NCBI GenBank assembly: GCA_026396425.1
Contig: JAPLWU010000011.1
Coordinates: forward strand, 1-9,488
Direction: 5' to 3'
Length of the DNA: 9,488 nt
Origin: Microcaldota archaeon
GTDB taxonomy: Archaea; Micrarchaeota; Micrarchaeia; Burarchaeales; JAKAKT01
The notes beneath the pieces were generated by a model. That model ran no database searches and was not told the origin of the DNA. It saw nothing but the letters and a program-made list of their open reading frames with translations. The position numbers were made by a program, and so were the translations under genes. Positions within the stretch are counted from its first letter, which is position 1; each line of letters starts with the position of its first letter. Positions 5,337 through 9,488 of this stretch are shown here, one piece after another.

Positions 5337-7700
5337 CTAAGGCCAGGGGTCCGGGGCATCGGCAGGGCATATGATCATCTGATGGTCGTGGTCATCAAAA
5401 TAAGCCCACATCAGCCGCTCGCTGCCGTCCGTGTTTGTTTTCGAATCCTTGTCTCCCTGCCCGGGGTGATACCATTGGGACCGCGAACCGTCGAACCACA
5501 CAATCCTGTATTGGTATATCTCGGGATGGGTTGAGGCATTGAGGCTCAGGCGGCTCCAATAGTCGTATCCGTTTAAGTCCCACTGGGCGCTACTTTCGAT
5601 TAGCCTGCCAGGATTCCCGTCAGGGCAGGTAACGTTTTGTATTTCCGAATCCACTCCAACCTTCTTAAGGTAAATAAAAACCTGCTCGTCAAACCCTCCG
5701 AGGCTTTGGCCCCCAATAAAGTAACCTGCCTTGTTTGCCTCAAACCTTCCCCGGGTAACATTGTAAAATTCCGCCTCCCCTCGGCTGTCAGTTGTGTTAC
5801 TGGCAGTAAGCCAGTCCGCCTCGTAAATTCTTTGGTCCCTGCTGTAAAGATCCACCTTCGCCCCTTCGAGCGGGCTATTCGAGTAGGAATACGTGTCCAT
5901 GGTCTCGTAGACTTTTACTGTGACCGTTCTGGGCTCTATTTTTACTAGATAAACACTAGCTTCCGTTTGCTGCGCGGAAAGGAATTCCGTTTCGTATTCT
6001 TGGCCAAAGTCCGATTCATAACCCTCCCTCGTAACTGCGACCGTAACCGAGTCGCTTATGTTGTAGAAAAAAATCTCCCCGTTTGAATCCGTATTGCCCG
6101 AAGCAAGCGCTTCGTCCCCCTCGAATGGCTCTTTCCCGTATTCATAAATTCCAACGATTGCACCTTCAATCGGCCGTTCCTCGCCGTAGTAACTGTCCGA
6201 ATCTTCGTATACGCTTACCTTGATCTCCCTCGGGACTATTTTCATGAAGTAATACTCCGTCGTCATGTACTGGTCTACGTAAACCGTCTGATTGCCAGAG
6301 CTATAGGAGTATTCGGGCTTGTATCCCTCCTTGCTGAGCGCTATCTTTGCCCCTTCCAGTGGCACGTTATTGAAGGTGACTTTTCCGAAATCGTCAGTAT
6401 ACTTCGTTTCCATGAGCACGTCCTTCTGGTAAGCGTACGAGCCATAATACCCCTCGTCGCCCTGGGTACTTTCCGTGACATAAAGCTCCGCCTTTACGCC
6501 GGAAAGTGGCGAGCCCTGCTGGCCAGTCTCGTAATAGTATGTGTAATCCCCATTTTCAACCGCTTCGTATACATTTAGCGTAACATCGATATCTGTCCTC
6601 CATTCCCGATCATTGGCGCCAATGTCAATCGAGAAAATCGCGTTTTCGAGTTTTTGGCCCGCGTTTTGTACGGCTTTTTTGCCTCCTTCTACGAAGGCGA
6701 TTCCGACCGCCATCTCATTGCCTTCCCCTATCCTTTCGAGGCTTATCGTCTTAAAAAGAAGCGTGGAATTCATTCTGCATGCCGACTTGGAATCTTTCTC
6801 TATAACCCCCATATCCTGCCCATAACCCGAATAGCAAATGTTATTGTCCGCGAGCGCCCCCGTTCCCAGTATCCCAAAACTGCTGGCATCCGCCAACCCA
6901 ACGGCGATGGCATACGTGGCATCCTCGTCAGAGTATGCCCTCAGGGCAAGGCTCGAATTGCCGCCGGCCATTCTTATCTCTCCGATAAACTCCCCAACCG
7001 AAGGAATCTTGCCGCTCCATTCCGAGCTCTTTTCCAAAAGTGCTAGCGCATTTTTGTGCTCGAATTCTCCTCGCATTATACCCAGGCAGGTCATTTTTAT
7101 TCCGCGATAATAATAAGCGCTGGATGTCATTATGAACCCGATTCCTGCGTCCTCTTTCCACAGGCACGAGGGACTTTCCCTTTGTAAATCGGAAGTTGAA
7201 TAAACCGCATAAACAGTCCTGCCCTTTATGTTCTCTTCCTCGAATAAAAGCTCCCTTTCCTCGTAACCATAAGTATCGTATGTGGGAAGCGAATCCAAAA
7301 AGTCCTCAATGCTTTCCGCTGTCCCTATCAGTCCGACCGTAACCGTGTTCTGGCTACCCGAACTGAATGCGGGTATCAAACTATCCCCGCTACCCCGGCC
7401 ATCCCCGTATTGGTCGTCATAAGTGGCGAGAATAATGTCGAGCGTTTGTATTTTCTTTAGGGTAGAACCGAGCATTAAGGAACCAAGTGCCCCGCCGACG
7501 CTCTCTCTTATCTTTTCCATACCTTTTTCATTCGCGGTTATGTAAGTTATGCCGCTCATATCCTTGTCGGGCAGATAAGAAGCGAGATATTCGGCCCTGG
7601 TGCCACTCTGCCCCCGCATGAGGTAGTCAACCGCAAATACTCCGTAAATAATTACCGCCAAAACTAAAAGACTCAGGAAATATTTGATTATGTTCTCCAT
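5337..7700 (-). CDS. Membrane-anchored surface protein with three carboxypeptidase-regulatory-like repeats
   Basis: This 787-residue protein begins with a short tail and one membrane segment (about 5-25), probably an uncleaved signal-anchor. The next domain (about 30-365) I do not recognise; it contains Cys179, Cys205, Cys289 and Cys308, which could form disulfides outside the cell. Three tandem modules follow (about 372-491, 492-591 and 592-681). Each opens with a VxVYE strand, then a (P)(L/I)(E/S)GA/V turn, a TD(S/D)xG segment and an (E/K)GY-like turn, and closes with YxxKI(V/E)PR or a similar strand. This is the pattern of carboxypeptidase-regulatory/CNA-B-like beta sandwiches. The C-terminal ~100 residues are aromatic and Asp-rich, ending DAPDPWP. 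At least eight N-glycosylation sequons (NSS, NST, NQT, NIS, NTT, NVT twice, NAS) fit a glycosylated surface protein. I chose the ATG at 7700 over an in-frame GTG at 7709 because GGGGGTGGT (7705-7713) is the ribosome binding site. The gene ends convergently with the tRNA gene. Confidence 0.78.
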   Translation of the reverse strand: MENIIKYFLSLLVLAVIIYGVFAVDYLMRGQSGTRAEYLASYLPDKDMSGITYITANEKGMEKIRESVGGALGSLMLGSTLKKIQTLDIILATYDDQYGDGRGSGDSLIPAFSSGSQNTVTVGLIGTAESIEDFLDSLPTYDTYGYEERELLFEEENIKGRTVYAVYSTSDLQRESPSCLWKEDAGIGFIMTSSAYYYRGIKMTCLGIMRGEFEHKNALALLEKSSEWSGKIPSVGEFIGEIRMAGGNSSLALRAYSDEDATYAIAVGLADASSFGILGTGALADNNICYSGYGQDMGVIEKDSKSACRMNSTLLFKTISLERIGEGNEMAVGIAFVEGGKKAVQNAGQKLENAIFSIDIGANDREWRTDIDVTLNVYEAVENGDYTYYYETGQQGSPLSGVKAELYVTESTQGDEGYYGSYAYQKDVLMETKYTDDFGKVTFNNVPLEGAKIALSKEGYKPEYSYSSGNQTVYVDQYMTTEYYFMKIVPREIKVSVYEDSDSYYGEERPIEGAIVGIYEYGKEPFEGDEALASGNTDSNGEIFFYNISDSVTVAVTREGYESDFGQEYETEFLSAQQTEASVYLVKIEPRTVTVKVYETMDTYSYSNSPLEGAKVDLYSRDQRIYEADWLTASNTTDSRGEAEFYNVTRGRFEANKAGYFIGGQSLGGFDEQVFIYLKKVGVDSEIQNVTCPDGNPGRLIESSAQWDLNGYDYWSRLSLNASTHPEIYQYRIVWFDGSRSQWYHPGQGDKDSKTNTDGSERLMWAYFDDHDHQMIICPADAPDPWP
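5658..6587 (-). repeat. Three tandem beta-sandwich modules in the surface protein
   Basis: The modules lie at about 6587-6228, 6227-5928 and 5927-5658 on the minus strand (120, 100 and 90 residues). Shared landmarks are VTLNVYE / IKVSVYE / VTVKVYE at the start, TDDFGKVTF / TDSNGEIFF / TDSRGEAEF in the middle, and IVPRE / IEPRT at the first two module junctions. They are divergent at the DNA level, so the duplication is not recent. Confidence 0.75.
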
Positions 7701-7743
7701 ACGAACCACCCCCGATGCCGCTGAATATTCATTACCTAGAGGG

Positions 7744-7750
7744 ATATAAA
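7744..7750 (-). promoter_or_regulatory. TATA box of the surface protein gene
   Basis: On the minus strand this reads TTTATAT, close to the archaeal consensus. A start point about 27 bases downstream would leave a leader of about 20 bases holding the GGGGGTGGT ribosome binding site before the ATG at 7700. The rest of the 7701-7812 gap shows nothing else I can support. Confidence 0.6.
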
Positions 7751-7812
7751 CATTAGCAGAGGTGCTGATATCCCCGGCGCTTTGTTTTTATCCTGACCTC
7801 CTGCCGGTTTGT

Positions 7813-9488
7813 CTATAATCCCTTTGAAATTCCGATAGACAGCACCGGTTTATTGGTGTTGAGGTTGTCCACGCCGATTGTCGCGCTTACCCCGCTCGTG
7901 ACGTATTTGCTGAGTCCAACAGCCAACGAGGCCTGTCTGTGGAGTTCATCGGTCAGCTCGGCCGCAAGATACGTTGCCTTCTTTGGGTCCCCAACCGAAG
8001 CCGTTAGGCCGCCTATGAATCGCGGGTCGTTCCCCATATATCCTCCAAATCGCGCCTGCAAGTTCAACTCATGGTTTTTAGGCAAGTTAAGGAGCTTTTT
8101 CTCGTAGCCCACTTCAAGCCCGAGTCTCATTCTCCTGTCGGAGCGGCCCGTAACAACTGTTTTCGATTTTTCTTCCACTGGCGGCTCGTCGAAGTGCCCC
8201 CACGCATAGCGCTGAGCCAGAATCTTGACCTTTTCGGTTTCTTTGTTTGTGTCAACCTGGAAGAGGCCGTGAACGCCGAAATTCCCTAGCACTTTCTCCA
8301 CACCGAATTTCATGGTATAGGGCTTTGACTCGGTCTCCGTGGATTTTCTTTTGGTTATCCTCAGGAGGTCGTGGCACATCGGTGCAAGTCCAGGCCTTAA
8401 AACATCGCCAGGGATGGGTTCGCCGGGACTTACATTCTCCTCGGTTACAGATGTAGGACCGCGTATATCGGCTTGGACTTTCTGATGGAAGTAATATTTG
8501 ACATACACCCTCATCGGCTCTTTTTCCGGCTTCTTCTGGGGTACGGTCGGTTTTACAACCTCGAAAGGACACTTGTCTGGGCAGTCAAGATTCTCGCCAC
8601 GAACCGGTCCCTCGAATCTCGCTTCGACAACGTATTCTCCTTTTTTAAGGTCATTCAATACCCCTTTAGGAATCGAAGTCGAAAAGCACCCGTCCCTGTC
8701 AGTTTTGCATTCATCGGAAAATACAGGTTTGTAGATTACGCCCTTCGGGCTTTCGGAACCCTTCTTGAACAAGGTAATGGTAATTGGTCTCCTGACGCTC
8801 CTCTCGGCCGCAATTTCTTTTTCCGTCTGGGCGTCCTGGGTTATAAGAAGGGCTCCGTTAACTTCCATGTCCCTGGGGGCCTTGCCCTCAATAAAACTAT
8901 TCAATGGGTCGCAAGTAAGTGCGACTATGCAGTTCAATTGTTCGTTTAACAGGTAGTAAGCCGGAGTTCTTTGATGCCTGTAGGGCGTGAACATTGCTTC
9001 CCCGATTGCAAAGTTGCCGGCCGCTTTCTCCCTGGCGATATCTGCGTCACTCATGCTCCGTTTCTTCAGTCCTTCCGTATCATCACTTGAAGAAAATGCC
9101 TCGTTTTCCCACTTCTTTGCGGTTTCGATGAAATCCTTAACAGAAATGCCCTGGCAGGTGCATAAAGTCGTCAAGTACAGAATCGCAGTTGCAGCTACAT
9201 CCCCTCCCCTAAGCGCCCGTATGCTCTCGCTCTCGTAAAGCTTGTCCAGCAGCCTGTCCCCGCACTGAAGGCTCCCTTTTTCAGTTATAACTTCCCCGTA
9301 AATCGGCATAACTCTCGCATTTGCCACAATCTCCTGGCCTGTTTTGCCAAACGTTTCCTTTATCGTTCTTATTACCTCCTCAGGAGGCCTATTGAATGAG
9401 ATGCCAACCCCTCTCAGTTGTGAGAGCACACCCTCGGAAAAATCCACGTAACTCTTATCATCGGCTCTTAGGACTCCGGAATTTCTCC
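7813..9488 (-). CDS. Protein of unknown function with a beta-strand-rich C-terminus, cut by the right window edge
   Basis: I do not recognise this protein. The frame has no stop between 7815 and the window end; a GTG at 9447 is possible, but the 13 codons upstream of it (NSGVLRADDKSYV...) look like ordinary coding sequence, so the true start is probably beyond the window. Counting from that GTG: residues 1-200 are mixed helical with several Cys (62, 96, 98, 173, 179). Residues 218-285 look like an Ig-like sandwich with Cys247 and Cys254. A Pro/Lys-rich linker (about 298-312) follows a CPDKC pair. From about 375 to the end, short alternating strands dominate (RLGLEVGYEKKL, LNLQARFGGYM, FIGGLTASVG, TYLAAELTDE, ASLAVGLSKYV, VSATIGV, VLSIGISKGL), resembling a beta-barrel or beta-solenoid. 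It is probably exported, but the signal sequence is not in view. A 112-base gap separates it from the surface protein start downstream on the same strand. Confidence 0.65.
   Translation of the reverse strand, partial: RNSGVLRADDKSYVDFSEGVLSQLRGVGISFNRPPEEVIRTIKETFGKTGQEIVANARVMPIYGEVITEKGSLQCGDRLLDKLYESESIRALRGGDVAATAILYLTTLCTCQGISVKDFIETAKKWENEAFSSSDDTEGLKKRSMSDADIAREKAAGNFAIGEAMFTPYRHQRTPAYYLLNEQLNCIVALTCDPLNSFIEGKAPRDMEVNGALLITQDAQTEKEIAAERSVRRPITITLFKKGSESPKGVIYKPVFSDECKTDRDGCFSTSIPKGVLNDLKKGEYVVEARFEGPVRGENLDCPDKCPFEVVKPTVPQKKPEKEPMRVYVKYYFHQKVQADIRGPTSVTEENVSPGEPIPGDVLRPGLAPMCHDLLRITKRKSTETESKPYTMKFGVEKVLGNFGVHGLFQVDTNKETEKVKILAQRYAWGHFDEPPVEEKSKTVVTGRSDRRMRLGLEVGYEKKLLNLPKNHELNLQARFGGYMGNDPRFIGGLTASVGDPKKATYLAAELTDELHRQASLAVGLSKYVTSGVSATIGVDNLNTNKPVLSIGISKGL

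Noticed and set aside
1..9488. CRISPR arrays, insertion sequences, integrase or phage genes
   Set aside because: No regularly spaced repeats, terminal inverted repeats, transposase or phage-type proteins are visible on either strand.

Overview
The window most likely comes from an archaeon. Supporting evidence: the threonyl-tRNA synthetase is of the archaeal type (remnant of the D-Tyr-deacylase-like editing domain), the tRNA introns are of the bulge-helix-bulge kind, TATA boxes sit about 29 bases before the tRNA and at similar spacing before several genes, ribosome binding sites are GGGGGGAT/GGTG-like, and the tRNA encodes no CCA. A small-genome DPANN-type lineage (Micrarchaeota- or Diapherotrites-like) is my guess, and the sequence alone does not settle it. 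All six complete genes end in TAG.

Layout. Bases 1-951 (minus strand) hold an apparent two-gene unit: a stand-alone ThiI-type PP-loop protein followed by a flavodoxin-like protein cut by the left edge. Upstream on the same strand (983-2299) is an unrecognised coiled-coil protein. A roughly 118-base divergent promoter region separates it from thrS (2418-4106, plus strand). thrS appears to lack the first ~81 residues of its editing domain, and a membrane protein (4118-4999) with a conserved exported domain of unknown function follows it closely.

The most notable element is at 5084-5318: a class II tRNA-Ser gene (anticodon CGA) broken by three introns of 25, 20 and 105 bases, at tRNA positions 30/31, 37/38 and 59/60. 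The third lies inside the T-loop. Each has a four-base-pair central helix flanked by two three-base bulges, and removing all three gives an 85-base tRNA with every arm paired. The anticodon sits on a seven-base internal exon. Standard tRNA searches could easily miss this gene.

The right half (minus strand) encodes two large, probably surface-exposed proteins: a membrane-anchored protein with three tandem carboxypeptidase-regulatory-like repeats and many N-glycosylation sequons (5337-7700), and a protein with a beta-strand-rich C-terminus that runs off the right edge (7813-9488). The genes share a loose translation and tRNA-maturation theme on the left (ThiI-like tRNA thiolation, ThrRS, spliced tRNA-Ser) and a cell-surface theme on the right. 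No mobile element, CRISPR array or phage gene was seen.
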